This document shows, piece by piece, positions 1 through 8,802 of a stretch of DNA of 64,000 nt (within the stretch, counting starts at the first letter, position 1; each line of letters starts with the position of its first letter). The position numbers were made by a program, and so were the translations under genes. The DNA comes from CAVSVP01 sp963731125 (GTDB taxonomy: Bacteria > Pseudomonadota > Gammaproteobacteria > Competibacterales > Competibacteraceae), in NCBI GenBank assembly GCA_963731125.1, contig CAVSVP010000014.1, positions 45,422 through 109,421 on the forward strand, read 5' to 3'. The notes under the pieces are model-generated. The model had not been told where the DNA came from. It made no database searches and saw only the letters and a program-made list of their open reading frames with translations.

Positions 1-1
1 G

Positions 2-1090
2 CTGGCGCGACTTTCTTCGGGCGTTATAACCCTCGATCATGAGGGCCGATTGCGAACCTGTAATGCAGCCGCGAGCCATATTTTGGGAGTGGACCTAAGT
101 GTCTTTATCGGTGTCAATGGCACTGGCATCAGCACAGAACACCATTATCTCAAACCCTTGTTAGAAGCTATCGCGCCGCATCTTACCGATGAACATGGCG
201 ATTGGCGCCAAGAAATTATGCTCTTTGACAATACCGGCCGCAAGGTACTCATGTGCCGGGGCAGTACCCTGCCAGATCCCGTTGGTCTAAAAGGCGGGCA
301 TGTGATTGTCTTTGACGATATCACTACCCTGGTTCAGGCAGAGCGTGACGCCGCCTGGGCAGAAGTCGCCAGACGCTTGGCGCATGAGATTAAAAATCCA
401 CTAACTCCTATTCAGTTAGCCACCGAGCGCATCCGCCATAAGTATCTTAAGACTCTGGATATGGATCAGGCTCGTGTTCTGGAACGCAGTACCCATACCA
501 TCATCCAACAAGTACAAGCGATGAAAGAGATGGTGGATGCTTTCAATGAGTATGCGCGCGCTCCCCAGTTAAAGCTGGTGCCTGTGTCGCTTAACGATTT
601 TCTTACCGAGGTTTTGTACCTTTATCGGGACTATCCGGCAGGGGTAGAAATACACCTGGATTTGGACTCTCGGAAACCCATCATTGCTGTCGATAAAGGA
701 CGTCTGCGGCAGTTGTTGCACAATGTTGTTAAAAACGCTATCGATGCTATTAAGGATGGCCAAGGTTCTATGTTACAAATCAGCACTCGCTGTGTTCAGG
801 AGACTGAAACCGAATACGTTGAGCTTAGTTTTCAAGACGATGGACCCGGTTTCCCAGAGAGTAATATCGGCAATATTTTCGAACCCTACGTCACTACCAA
901 ACCCAAGGGAACCGGTTTAGGATTAGCTATTGTCAAGAAAATCGTTGACGAACACGGTGGTTTAATTCACGTGGAATCCCCCCAGGAGGGTGGCGCCCGT
1001 ATTGTAATCCGTTTTCCTATGAGCACTGCCAGTGTAACACCGGCTCCTATTACCCCTATTACTTATTCTAGTACCGAGGAGGCAGGATGA
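2..1090 (+). CDS. ntrY: NtrY-like sensor histidine kinase, 3' part
   Basis: This is the C-terminal part of a membrane sensor kinase that phosphorylates NtrX; the frame is open to the left window edge, so the 5' end (membrane segments, HAMP) is missing. Visible parts are a PAS-like segment (residues 1-115 of the fragment, starting LARLSSGVITLD), an H-box with RLAHEIKNPLTP, an N-box (LLHNVVKNAIDAI), and ATP-lid motifs DDGPGF and GTGLGLAIVKKI. The stop overlaps the ntrX start in ATGA, so the pair is translationally coupled. The PNPLTP-type H-box and the partner support NtrY over other kinases. A TTG lies at 50 but is internal, since homologous PAS sequence continues upstream of it. Confidence 0.9.
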   Translation: MARLSSGVITLDHEGRLRTCNAAASHILGVDLSVFIGVNGTGISTEHHYLKPLLEAIAPHLTDEHGDWRQEIMLFDNTGRKVLMCRGSTLPDPVGLKGGHVIVFDDITTLVQAERDAAWAEVARRLAHEIKNPLTPIQLATERIRHKYLKTLDMDQARVLERSTHTIIQQVQAMKEMVDAFNEYARAPQLKLVPVSLNDFLTEVLYLYRDYPAGVEIHLDLDSRKPIIAVDKGRLRQLLHNVVKNAIDAIKDGQGSMLQISTRCVQETETEYVELSFQDDGPGFPESNIGNIFEPYVTTKPKGTGLGLAIVKKIVDEHGGLIHVESPQEGGARIVIRFPMSTASVTPAPITPITYSSTEEAG

Positions 1091-2457
1091 GTGGACCCCA
1101 TATCCTGGTCGTCGACGATGAACCGGATATTTGTGATCAAGTTAAAGAAATTCTTGAAGATGAAGGTTATGAAGTGACTACTGCGGAAAACGCCGCCAGC
1201 GCGCGGGAAGCGCGGCGCGTCCGACGTCCCGACTTAGTTCTATTGGATATTTGGATGCCGGATATGGATGGCATTACTCTGCTCAAAGAATGGGGTGAAG
1301 GCGATCATTTGCCCTGTCCTGTGATTATGATGTCCGGTCACGGCACGGTGGAGACAGCGGTGGAAGCGACTCGGTTAGGGGCCTACGATTTCATTGAAAA
1401 GCCGATGTCTCTCAACAAACTGCTGTTAACTGTAAAACGGGCCCTCGAAGTGGATAAGCTAGTGCGTGAAAATCAGGGATTGCGCCGCCAAATCCGCCCA
1501 GTGACCGAACCCATCGGCAAGAGCGAGATCATTCAACGGTTACGGACCCAGGTACTGCGCATTGCGCAACATGATACGCCGGTATTGATATTTGGTGAAC
1601 CGGGTACCGGCAAGGAAATTTACGCCCGTTTCCTTCATCTTCATAGTCCACGCCGCACGGGTCCCTTCGTCGATGTAGGCGTAGGTTCTATCGCCCGGGA
1701 AAATTCAACGTTGGAGTTATTTGGTTCAGAGCAAGGCGAAAAAATTCACTACGGGCGATTAGAACAGGCCAGTGGAGGGACTTTGTTTCTCGACGAACTT
1801 GCCGACATGGATCCAGAAGCGCAAGCTAAGCTGGCTGGAGCCCTGGAAAACGGTTCCTTTTTACGCATCGGTGGTAAGGAGCCTGTGCAAGTCAATGTCC
1901 GAATTGTCGCTGCTACGCATCGGGACTTGGAACGGCAAGTCGCAGAAGGGCGCTTCCGTGAGGATCTTTACTACCAGCTGAACGTGGTGCCAATCAAATT
2001 GCCGCCACTGCGGGAGCATGTGGAAGATGTGCCGGAACTTTTAAACTACTATGTCGATTATTTTGTTGATCAGGAAAATCTGCCTTACCGGCATTTTACG
2101 ACGGCAGCGCAAAATCGCCTGCGTAATTACAGTTGGCCAGGCAATATCCGAGAGCTAAAAAATTTGGTCCAACGCCTATTAATTCTTGGTGTGGACGAGG
2201 AAATTACGCTGGAAGAAGTAGAATCTGCCATTAGCAATGCGCCTTCTAAGACTCGAGAAGTCGGAAGTATTCCTCTGGATCTGCCATTACGCGAGGCGCG
2301 TGAGCAGTTTGAGCGTTCCTATCTGCTGCAACAATTTAAAGACTGCGATGGTAACGTAGCGCGCTTAGCCGAACGGGTCGGCATGGAACGCACCAATCTA
2401 TACCGAAAGTTGCGCGCTTTAGGAATCGATCCAAAAAAAGCACTCGATATCGATTAG
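1087..2457 (+). CDS. ntrX: NtrX-like response regulator with AAA+ domain
   Basis: Response regulator partner of NtrY (456 aa). The receiver domain (about 1-120) has the acidic pocket VVDDEPD and phospho-acceptor Asp in LVLLDIWMPDMDG. An AAA+ domain follows (about 145-370) with Walker A GEPGTGKE and Walker B GGTLFLDELADMD. A Fis-type helix-turn-helix closes the protein (VARLAERVGMERTNLYRKL). The segment where sigma54 activators carry GAFTGA reads LFGSEQGEKIHYG, so the sigma54-contact loop is absent. As known for several NtrX proteins, it may therefore regulate without classical sigma54 activation. NtrYX pairs are linked to nitrogen, redox and envelope responses; the target here cannot be read from sequence. 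Confidence 0.92.
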   Translation: MSGPHILVVDDEPDICDQVKEILEDEGYEVTTAENAASAREARRVRRPDLVLLDIWMPDMDGITLLKEWGEGDHLPCPVIMMSGHGTVETAVEATRLGAYDFIEKPMSLNKLLLTVKRALEVDKLVRENQGLRRQIRPVTEPIGKSEIIQRLRTQVLRIAQHDTPVLIFGEPGTGKEIYARFLHLHSPRRTGPFVDVGVGSIARENSTLELFGSEQGEKIHYGRLEQASGGTLFLDELADMDPEAQAKLAGALENGSFLRIGGKEPVQVNVRIVAATHRDLERQVAEGRFREDLYYQLNVVPIKLPPLREHVEDVPELLNYYVDYFVDQENLPYRHFTTAAQNRLRNYSWPGNIRELKNLVQRLLILGVDEEITLEEVESAISNAPSKTREVGSIPLDLPLREAREQFERSYLLQQFKDCDGNVARLAERVGMERTNLYRKLRALGIDPKKALDID

Positions 2458-2498
2458 GAGGGCAGACTTCAAGTGGTAGCCAAGACGAGCGACTCCCT

Positions 2499-3878
2499 AT
2501 GAAAATTCTTATTCTCGGGGCTGGTCAAGTCGGCACTTCCGTGGCTCATAACTTAGCCAGTGAAGCGAACGATGTCACCGTAGTGGATCTTAACGGTGAA
2601 CTCCTTCAGGAACTGCAGAGCCGCTTGGATATTCGCACTGTGGAAGGCCATGCTTCCCATCCCGCGGTATTGATACGGGCTGGTGCTAAGGACGTTGATA
2701 TGGTCATCGCATTAACCAGCAGCGATGAAGTCAATATGGTCTCTGCCCAAGTAGCCTACACGCTGTTTAACACTCCCACGAAAATTGCCCGGGTTCGTTC
2801 GCTGGAATATCTTCGCTATCAAAAAGAGTTGTTTACCGAAGAGCATTTGCCTATCGATGTGTTGATCAGTCCAGAGCAACTGGTTACTGAGCACATTCAG
2901 CGTATTATTGAACATCCTGATGCCCTGCAGGTTTTGGATTTCGCGGATGGCAAAGTACGGCTAGTGGGTGTCAAAGCATATCACGGGGGTACCTTGGTGG
3001 GCCATGCCCTGCATACTTTGGCATACCATATGCCCGGTATTCACACTCGGGTAGCCGCTATCTTCCGAGAGGGGAGTCCTATCCTCCCTGAGGGGGATAC
3101 GGTTATTCAGAATGAAGACGAGGTTTTTTTTATTGCAGCCAGCAAAAATATTCGAGCGGTAATGCGCGAGTTGCGCAAGCTGGACAAAAAAGTAAAGCGT
3201 CTTATTCTGGCCGGTGGGGGGAATATCGGTACGCGCCTGGCCCAGGCATTGGAAAGTCGGTTTCAGGTGAAGATTATCGAGCATAATGCAGCCGTTGCGA
3301 AACACATTTCTGAACATTTAGGTCGCACGATTGTGCTTCATGGGGATGCTGCGGACGAGGATTTGTTACTCGAGGAGAATATCGAACATACGGACATCTT
3401 CTGTGCCGTAACCAATGACGATGAGGCTAATATTTTGTCGGCTATGTTGGCTAAGCGGCTGGGCGCTCGTAAGGTGATGTCATTGATTAACCGGCCTTCT
3501 TACGTGGATTTAGTGGAATCCTCCGGGATCATCGATATCGCCATTTCCCCTCAACAGGCCACTATTGGTACCCTGCTTACCCATGTACGTCGAGGTGACG
3601 TGGTCAAGGTGCACTCGCTGCGCCGCGGCGCCGCCGAGGCTATTGAGGCGGTGGCGCACGGCGACCGCGATACTTCACAGGTCGTGGGGCGCCGCATTGA
3701 CGAGATTAAATTGCCTCAAGGAACTACGATTGGCGCCATTGTGCGTGGTGATGAAGTGATTATTTGCCACCACGATACGGTTGTCGAGGCCGAGGATCAC
3801 GTTATCCTGTTTTTGGTAGATAAGAAGCGCATTCATGAAGTAGAGCAGTTGTTTCAGGTGAGTGTCACCTTTATGTAA
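2499..3878 (+). CDS. trkA: Trk potassium uptake regulatory subunit TrkA
   Basis: Peripheral NAD(H)-binding subunit that gates the TrkH potassium channel (459 aa, the usual length). It has two tandem RCK units, each a Rossmann fold plus TrkA-C domain. The first glycine-rich loop is LGAGQVGTSVA (about residue 6) and the second is AGGGNIGTRLA (about 238). The gene starts 41 bp after ntrX and ends 124 bp before the preferred trkH start, so ntrYX-trkAH form one rightward cluster, an arrangement common in gammaproteobacteria. No disruption is seen. Confidence 0.95.
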   Translation: MKILILGAGQVGTSVAHNLASEANDVTVVDLNGELLQELQSRLDIRTVEGHASHPAVLIRAGAKDVDMVIALTSSDEVNMVSAQVAYTLFNTPTKIARVRSLEYLRYQKELFTEEHLPIDVLISPEQLVTEHIQRIIEHPDALQVLDFADGKVRLVGVKAYHGGTLVGHALHTLAYHMPGIHTRVAAIFREGSPILPEGDTVIQNEDEVFFIAASKNIRAVMRELRKLDKKVKRLILAGGGNIGTRLAQALESRFQVKIIEHNAAVAKHISEHLGRTIVLHGDAADEDLLLEENIEHTDIFCAVTNDDEANILSAMLAKRLGARKVMSLINRPSYVDLVESSGIIDIAISPQQATIGTLLTHVRRGDVVKVHSLRRGAAEAIEAVAHGDRDTSQVVGRRIDEIKLPQGTTIGAIVRGDEVIICHHDTVVEAEDHVILFLVDKKRIHEVEQLFQVSVTFM

Positions 3879-4002
3879 AGCGGGTCGAGATTCCGTTTCC
3901 AACGTCTACAATCCTCCCACGCCGAAAGAGAAATCGGCGCTAATGAGCTTTGCCTCTTTTGTAGCAAGAGCAGGTACAAGAAGTACAAATGAAGGCAGCA
4001 TC

Positions 4003-5445
4003 ATGAACATCCGCGTAGTTCAGCGCCTTTTAGGTATGCTGCTGATGCTTTTTAGCCTAACTATGCTGCCCCCTGTCCTGGTTGGTATGTGGTTTGGTGA
4101 CGGTGGAATAGTTGCTTTTCTGTCTACCCTGTTTGTCACCCTTTGCGTCGGCACCTTAGTCGTTATTCCTGTCATGGGACATCGTCAGGAAATGCGCTTG
4201 CGGGACGGCTTTATCGTGGTGGCGATGTTTTGGACTGTGCTGGGGCTGTTCGGGGCCCAGCCCTTCATAATGGCATTGGATATGCCTTTTACTGATGCAG
4301 TATTTGAATCTATATCTGGGCTTACCACGACGGGAGCCACTGTCATCATCGGCCTGGATGATCTGCCTCATGCCATTCTGTATTACCGGCAGCAACTGCA
4401 GTGGTTGGGCGGTATGGGTATTATCGTGCTGGCATTGGCCGTTTTGCCCATGCTGGGTGTCGGCGGCATGCAACTCTATCGCGCTGAAATGCCGGGACCC
4501 ATCAAAGATAATAAGCTAACTCCACGTATCACCGAAACCGCTAAGGCGTTATGGTACATCTACTTGGGTTTCACTGTCGCCTGTGCGCTAGCCTATTGGC
4601 TGGCGGGTATGACGGTCTTCGACGCCGTGGCCCATGCCTTTTCGACCGTTGCCATCGGTGGCTTTTCGACGCATGATGCAAGTATGGGCTATTTCGAGAG
4701 TCCCCTGGTAATGACCATCGCGATGGTTTTTATGTTGATTTCCGGTGCCAATTTTGCCTTGCATTTTATGGCCCTGCGCAGTTTGAATCTACAGACTTAT
4801 TGGGCTGATTCCGAGTTTCGGGCGTATGTCTTTGCGATGGGTTTAGTGGCTTTGACAACCATTATTTACTTGCAGTTTACGCATACCTTCGAGGGTCATG
4901 AAGCGCTGCTGCACGGTATCTTTCAGGTGATTTCAATTGCCACGACGACAGGTTTTACCACGGCGGAATATTTTGCCTGGCCGGGCTTTCTTCCCGTACT
5001 GCTGTTATTCAGCAGTTTTGTAGGCGCTTGCGCCGGTTCCACGGGCGGCGGCATGAAAGTGATTCGTATGCTACTGCTTTACAAGCAGGGTAGGCGAGAG
5101 ATTATTCGCCTTATTCATCCTAGCGCCCAAGTACCGGTTAAGCTGGGCGATAAGGCGGTACCGGAGCGAGTCATGAATGCCGTATGGGGATTTTTCGCCC
5201 TGTACATCGCCTCCTTTACCATCGTCATGTTAGTACTCATGGCGACTGGACTAGACCAAGTCACCGCCTTTTCCGCGGTTGCCGCTTGCATCAACAACTT
5301 GGGTCCTGGCCTGGGTGATGTGGGTGCCAATTTTGCTCAGATTAACGCCCCTGCCAAGTGGGTGTTGTGTTTTGCGATGTTGCTGGGTCGTCTGGAAATC
5401 TTTACCCTGTTAGTGTTGCTAACTCCTACTTTTTGGCGCAAGTAA
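4003..5445 (+). CDS. trkH: Trk potassium channel membrane subunit TrkH
   Basis: Integral membrane potassium translocation subunit working with TrkA (480 aa). Four pore-loop repeats carry the filter-like motifs SGLTTTGAT, IGGFSTHD, ATTTGFTTAE and NNLGPGLGD; the rest is strongly hydrophobic with about ten membrane segments. The ATG at 4003 is chosen because GAAGG lies 8 nt upstream and the protein then begins MNIRVVQRLLGML, typical of the family. The frame stays open upstream to 3862 and overlaps the end of trkA, but that extension shows no family similarity. Confidence 0.93.
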   Translation: MNIRVVQRLLGMLLMLFSLTMLPPVLVGMWFGDGGIVAFLSTLFVTLCVGTLVVIPVMGHRQEMRLRDGFIVVAMFWTVLGLFGAQPFIMALDMPFTDAVFESISGLTTTGATVIIGLDDLPHAILYYRQQLQWLGGMGIIVLALAVLPMLGVGGMQLYRAEMPGPIKDNKLTPRITETAKALWYIYLGFTVACALAYWLAGMTVFDAVAHAFSTVAIGGFSTHDASMGYFESPLVMTIAMVFMLISGANFALHFMALRSLNLQTYWADSEFRAYVFAMGLVALTTIIYLQFTHTFEGHEALLHGIFQVISIATTTGFTTAEYFAWPGFLPVLLLFSSFVGACAGSTGGGMKVIRMLLLYKQGRREIIRLIHPSAQVPVKLGDKAVPERVMNAVWGFFALYIASFTIVMLVLMATGLDQVTAFSAVAACINNLGPGLGDVGANFAQINAPAKWVLCFAMLLGRLEIFTLLVLLTPTFWRK

Positions 5446-5446
5446 A

Positions 5447-6034
5447 GTGATTACGAATGACGAACTCCGCCAGTGTTGGAATCAGCGCCATGCTGAAACT
5501 CACTTTACTCAGCAGCCGGCACGGGTGCTAAGCGACAATCTCCATCTCTTGCCACGGCATGGGAAGGCGCTGGATCTTGCTTGTGGTCTTGGCGCCAATG
5601 CCTTATTGCTGAGGCACCGAGGCTTAGCAACCTGGGCCTGGGATATTTCTCCGGTCGCTATCGCGCGTCTTGACGAGGCGGCTCAGCAAGCAGACCTCAC
5701 CGTACATACGGAAGTTCGCGATGTCATCCTGCAACCCCCGGAACCGGATTCCTTCGATGTCATTATGGTAAGCCGTTTCTTGGAACGGTCTTTAGCTCCC
5801 GCCTTGCAAGCGGCCTTACGTCCTGCCGGACTGCTTTTTTATCAGACTTTTACCAAACTTCGGGTCACTGATGGTGGACCTCGCAATCCGCATTTTCTAT
5901 TAGAAGATAACGAGCTTCTGCACTTGTTTGCGACGCTTAGGTTGAGAGTCTATCGAGAAGAGGGTTTGGTCGGCGAGCTTGGCTCGGGATTTCGCAATGA
6001 GGCCATGCTTATCGCTCAAAAGGAGGCAAAATGA
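5447..6034 (+). CDS. SAM-dependent methyltransferase, TehB-like
   Basis: Small class I methyltransferase (195 aa). Motif I for S-adenosylmethionine binding is LDLACGLGANALLL (about residues 42-55) and an acidic strand-2 end follows in WAWDISPVAI. The GTG start at 5447 lies 1 nt after the trkH stop. The end overlaps the next gene by ATGA, indicating coupling. The fold resembles TehB/UbiG-type enzymes; the substrate cannot be told from the sequence. Confidence 0.8.
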   Translation: MITNDELRQCWNQRHAETHFTQQPARVLSDNLHLLPRHGKALDLACGLGANALLLRHRGLATWAWDISPVAIARLDEAAQQADLTVHTEVRDVILQPPEPDSFDVIMVSRFLERSLAPALQAALRPAGLLFYQTFTKLRVTDGGPRNPHFLLEDNELLHLFATLRLRVYREEGLVGELGSGFRNEAMLIAQKEAK

Positions 6035-6354
6035 TTGCGCAATTAGAACGTCTGTTGGCCAATGGACAGGATACGGCAATGCTGCGCTTGGGCCTGGGCA
6101 ACGCGTATTTACAGGCAGGTGACCCGGTGCGTGCGGTAGAGCATCTACAGGCGGCAGTCGGCCACGATCCCGGTTATTCGGCGGCTTGGAAAGCTTTGGG
6201 CAGGGCTCTGACGGAGGCCGGTAAACCTGACGAGGCTATCACTGCTTACGAGGAGGGCATCCGGGTTGCCGAGCATAAAGGCGATATTCAGGCCGCTAAA
6301 GAAATGAAGGTATTTTTGCGACGGGTGCGCAACAGCCGGGATAAATCATCATAG
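6031..6354 (+). CDS. TPR-repeat protein
   Basis: Short protein (107 aa) made of tetratricopeptide-type helical repeats: LGNAYLQAGDPVRAVEHLQAA (split about residues 22-42) and a following WKALGRALTEAGKPDEAI unit. TPR proteins mediate protein-protein contacts. The start overlaps the stop of the methyltransferase gene, so it is probably a partner or co-expressed gene. No signal peptide is visible. Its partner is unknown. Confidence 0.8.
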   Translation: MIAQLERLLANGQDTAMLRLGLGNAYLQAGDPVRAVEHLQAAVGHDPGYSAAWKALGRALTEAGKPDEAITAYEEGIRVAEHKGDIQAAKEMKVFLRRVRNSRDKSS

Positions 6355-6453
6355 GCTTCCCCCTAAAAACCTTTTCCAGTTATTTCCCGTTAATTATCAA
6401 AAACCAGAATTTACACGACCACATCACTGTTGCCGAGTTTTATCGCTGTTATC

Positions 6454-7053
6454 TCAGCAAAGCCGCGCCAAACGCTTATGCAACGGACTGGTACGGGGAA
6501 AATGGGCCCGTAGAAAATCCATCTGATCAGCTAAAATACGGCGTCCTTGTAAGTAGATATACTCCGCGTGATTAGGAATAAAAGGAATAGCGAGCAGTTG
6601 CATGCCTGCTTGTTCTGGAGTGCGTCCGCCCTTATGATGATTGCAACGCTTGCAGGCCGTGACGACGTTGTTCCAGCGATCCGTTCCGCCTTGCACCATC
6701 GGAGTGATATGATCTCGAGACAGCTCTTGGGTCGCAAAGGTGCCGCCGCAATACAGGCACATATTAAAATCACGTCTAAACAGAGCGTTATTGGTTAGCG
6801 GTGGGACGTAGCCCTGCCGGGATTTTAGGTGGGCATAAACGCCGCCTTGCGTGGCAATGATGGAATTGACTTCAATCATGCTGCGCTGACCGGTGATGGC
6901 GTTAATTCCGCCGTGCACGCGATACAGCAAAGTACCGCAGGTATAAGCGACCTGTCCCAGACAATACAGTCTGACGGCGAGCTGATAATCAATCCACTCC
7001 AGCGGCATGCCCGAGACGTCGGTGCGCAACACCTGCTGTGTAAGACCATACAT
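6454..7053 (-). CDS. HNH endonuclease family protein
   Basis: Leftward gene (199 aa). The core carries a zinc-ribbon/HNH signature: CLYCGG, then ELSRDHITPMVQGG, WNNVVTACKRCNHHKGGRTPEQAG (read in parts), with two CxxC pairs and the DH..N..H catalytic set. The ATG at 7053 is chosen because AAGGAGA lies just upstream on the minus strand; the frame stays open to 7203 without family similarity. Proteins of this kind are found as housekeeping-like genes beside trkH/pnt regions; target and role are not known. Confidence 0.82.
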   Translation of the reverse strand: MYGLTQQVLRTDVSGMPLEWIDYQLAVRLYCLGQVAYTCGTLLYRVHGGINAITGQRSMIEVNSIIATQGGVYAHLKSRQGYVPPLTNNALFRRDFNMCLYCGGTFATQELSRDHITPMVQGGTDRWNNVVTACKRCNHHKGGRTPEQAGMQLLAIPFIPNHAEYIYLQGRRILADQMDFLRAHFPRTSPLHKRLARLC

Positions 7054-7291
7054 GCAATGTCTCCTTAAATTTGCTCTATTGGGATCGAACTGTGGCATTT
7101 TCCTGTAATAATGTGAATATGCGATTAAAATGACGCTGTAACTGATATAAGGGTTCCCTAAGCGACTGAATTTTCCCATAACACTATAATGATGGCATAA
7201 CATGCTTTGTGGTGTGCCGCAAGTCTAGGTTACCATTTACGGCGATCATGTTCGTATTACCTGCCGGCGAGCATGCCTTTTCTTAAGAAGT

Positions 7292-7321
7292 AAAAAGAAA
7301 AAGGCCATTATCGCGGCCTTT
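7292..7321 (-). terminator. Inverted repeat with minus-strand T tract
   Basis: AAAGGCC (7300-7306) and GGCCTTT (7315-7321) form a 7-bp stem with an 8-nt loop. On the minus strand the stem is followed by a T-rich tract, the form of an intrinsic terminator. It would stop leftward transcription entering from pntAA before the HNH gene promoter. No leftward gene obviously needs it, so its role is uncertain. Confidence 0.35.
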
Positions 7322-7381
7322 CACTCTAGCAGAACCCGAATACGGCGGGGTTTGGGTTCCGTAAAATATTGGAGGAAGACC

Positions 7382-8515
7382 ATGCCTGTACGTGTGGCAG
7401 TCCCGAAAGAAATCATTTCGGGCGAACGCCGGGTCGCGCTTGATCCGGGCGTGGCCGAACGCTTTACCAAATTGGGTGCCGAAGTGCTGGTGCAAAAGGG
7501 GGCCGGCAAAAGTGCCCATTTTAAAGACGAAGCCTATGACGGCAAGGCGCGCCTAGTGGACGATGCTCAGTCTTTGTACGCCGATGCCGACGTGATATTT
7601 AAAGTACAACCTCCTACGTTGGACGAACTGGATCTCGTCAGAGACGAAACGGTCATCGTGGGTTTTTTACAGCCTCACCGTCATTCGGATATGGTAAAAA
7701 AACTGTGTGATAGAAAGATCACCAGCTTTGCCATGGAGCTCGTTCCCCGGATCTCTCGAGCTCAGTCTATGGATGCGCTATCCTCGCAGGCCTCCATCGC
7801 GGGTTACAAAGCGGCTTTAATGGCCGCTGAGTTGGCGAGTTTCTTCTTTCCTATGCTTACCACGGCCGCCGGGACTATTCGTCCGGCTAAGGTTGTAGTG
7901 GTCGGTGCCGGCGTGGCGGGGTTGCAGGCCATTGCCACTTGCAAGCGTCTAGGTGCTCAGGTGGAAGCTTACGATATCCGCGCGGCCGCCAAGGAACAGG
8001 TGGAATCCCTGGGTGCACGGCTTATTGATACGGGAGTGAGCGCCGAAGGTGAGGGCGGCTATGCACGAGAATTAACCGAAGAGGAAAAACGCAAGCAGGC
8101 TGAGGTGTTGGCGAAACATATCGCCGCCGCGAGCGCGGTGATTACCACGGCCTCCATTCCTGGGCGGGAAGCGCCCAGAATCATCACCCGGGAGATGGTA
8201 GAGGCCATGAAACCAGGAGCGGTCATTGTCGACCTCGCCGCGGAATCCGGCGGTAACTGCGAGGTGACTCAGCCTGGTGAAACCATTGAGTACAGCGATG
8301 TTATTGTCCATGGGCCAGTCAACGTTCCCAGCCTAATTCCGGTGCATGCCACCGAAATGTACGCCAAAAATCTTTACAATTTCTTGTCGCCTATGATCAA
8401 GGACGGTCAGTTAGCGCTGAACTGGGACGATGAGGTGATTCGAGAAAGCGTGTTGACTCATGCGGGTGAAATCAAACATGAACCTACTGGCAGGCGGTTA
8501 GGAGGTGCATCATGA
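7382..8515 (+). CDS. pntAA: NAD(P) transhydrogenase subunit alpha part 1
   Basis: NAD(H)-binding domain I of the proton-translocating transhydrogenase (377 aa), which passes hydride between NAD(H) and NADP(H) at the inner membrane. The alanine-dehydrogenase-like N-terminus reads VPKEIISGERRVALDP. The Rossmann loop is VVGAGVAGLQAIATCKRLGA, with the NAD ribose-binding Asp in EAYDIRAA. The ATG at 7382 has GGAGG 7 nt upstream. Its stop overlaps pntAB in ATGA. This is the three-gene form of the enzyme, unlike the two-gene E. coli form. Confidence 0.95.
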   Translation: MPVRVAVPKEIISGERRVALDPGVAERFTKLGAEVLVQKGAGKSAHFKDEAYDGKARLVDDAQSLYADADVIFKVQPPTLDELDLVRDETVIVGFLQPHRHSDMVKKLCDRKITSFAMELVPRISRAQSMDALSSQASIAGYKAALMAAELASFFFPMLTTAAGTIRPAKVVVVGAGVAGLQAIATCKRLGAQVEAYDIRAAAKEQVESLGARLIDTGVSAEGEGGYARELTEEEKRKQAEVLAKHIAAASAVITTASIPGREAPRIITREMVEAMKPGAVIVDLAAESGGNCEVTQPGETIEYSDVIVHGPVNVPSLIPVHATEMYAKNLYNFLSPMIKDGQLALNWDDEVIRESVLTHAGEIKHEPTGRRLGGAS

Positions 8516-8799
8516 TCGAAGCGTTTACTCACCTTTACATTTTCTTGTTGGCCGCCTTCGTCGGCTATGAAGTCATCAGCCGAGTTCCCGTTATTCTGCA
8601 TACGCCGCTTATGTCCGGTTCAAATTTCGTGCACGGCATCGTTGTGGTAGGCGCTATGGTGGCGCTAGGCCATGCCGAGACCGGTTTGGAAAGATTGATT
8701 GGTTTCATCGGGGTGGTATTGGGTGCCGGCAATGCGGTGGGCGGTTATGTGGTCACCGAGCGCATGCTGGAAATGTTTAAGAGCAGCAAGGGGAGGTAG
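8512..8799 (+). CDS. pntAB: NAD(P) transhydrogenase subunit alpha part 2
   Basis: Short hydrophobic protein (95 aa) with about three membrane helices, forming part of the proton channel (domain II). It begins MIEAFTHLYIFLLAAFVGYEVI and has the typical HTPLMSGSNFVHGI stretch. A strong GGAGG lies just upstream of the start. It lies between pntAA (ATGA overlap) and pntB (3 nt gap), so all three subunits are made from one message. Confidence 0.93.
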   Translation: MIEAFTHLYIFLLAAFVGYEVISRVPVILHTPLMSGSNFVHGIVVVGAMVALGHAETGLERLIGFIGVVLGAGNAVGGYVVTERMLEMFKSSKGR

Positions 8800-8802
8800 T
8801 CG

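Noticed and set aside
7283..7519. Leftward genes over the pntAA start
   Set aside because: Antisense to the conserved N-terminus of PntAA; no domain match.
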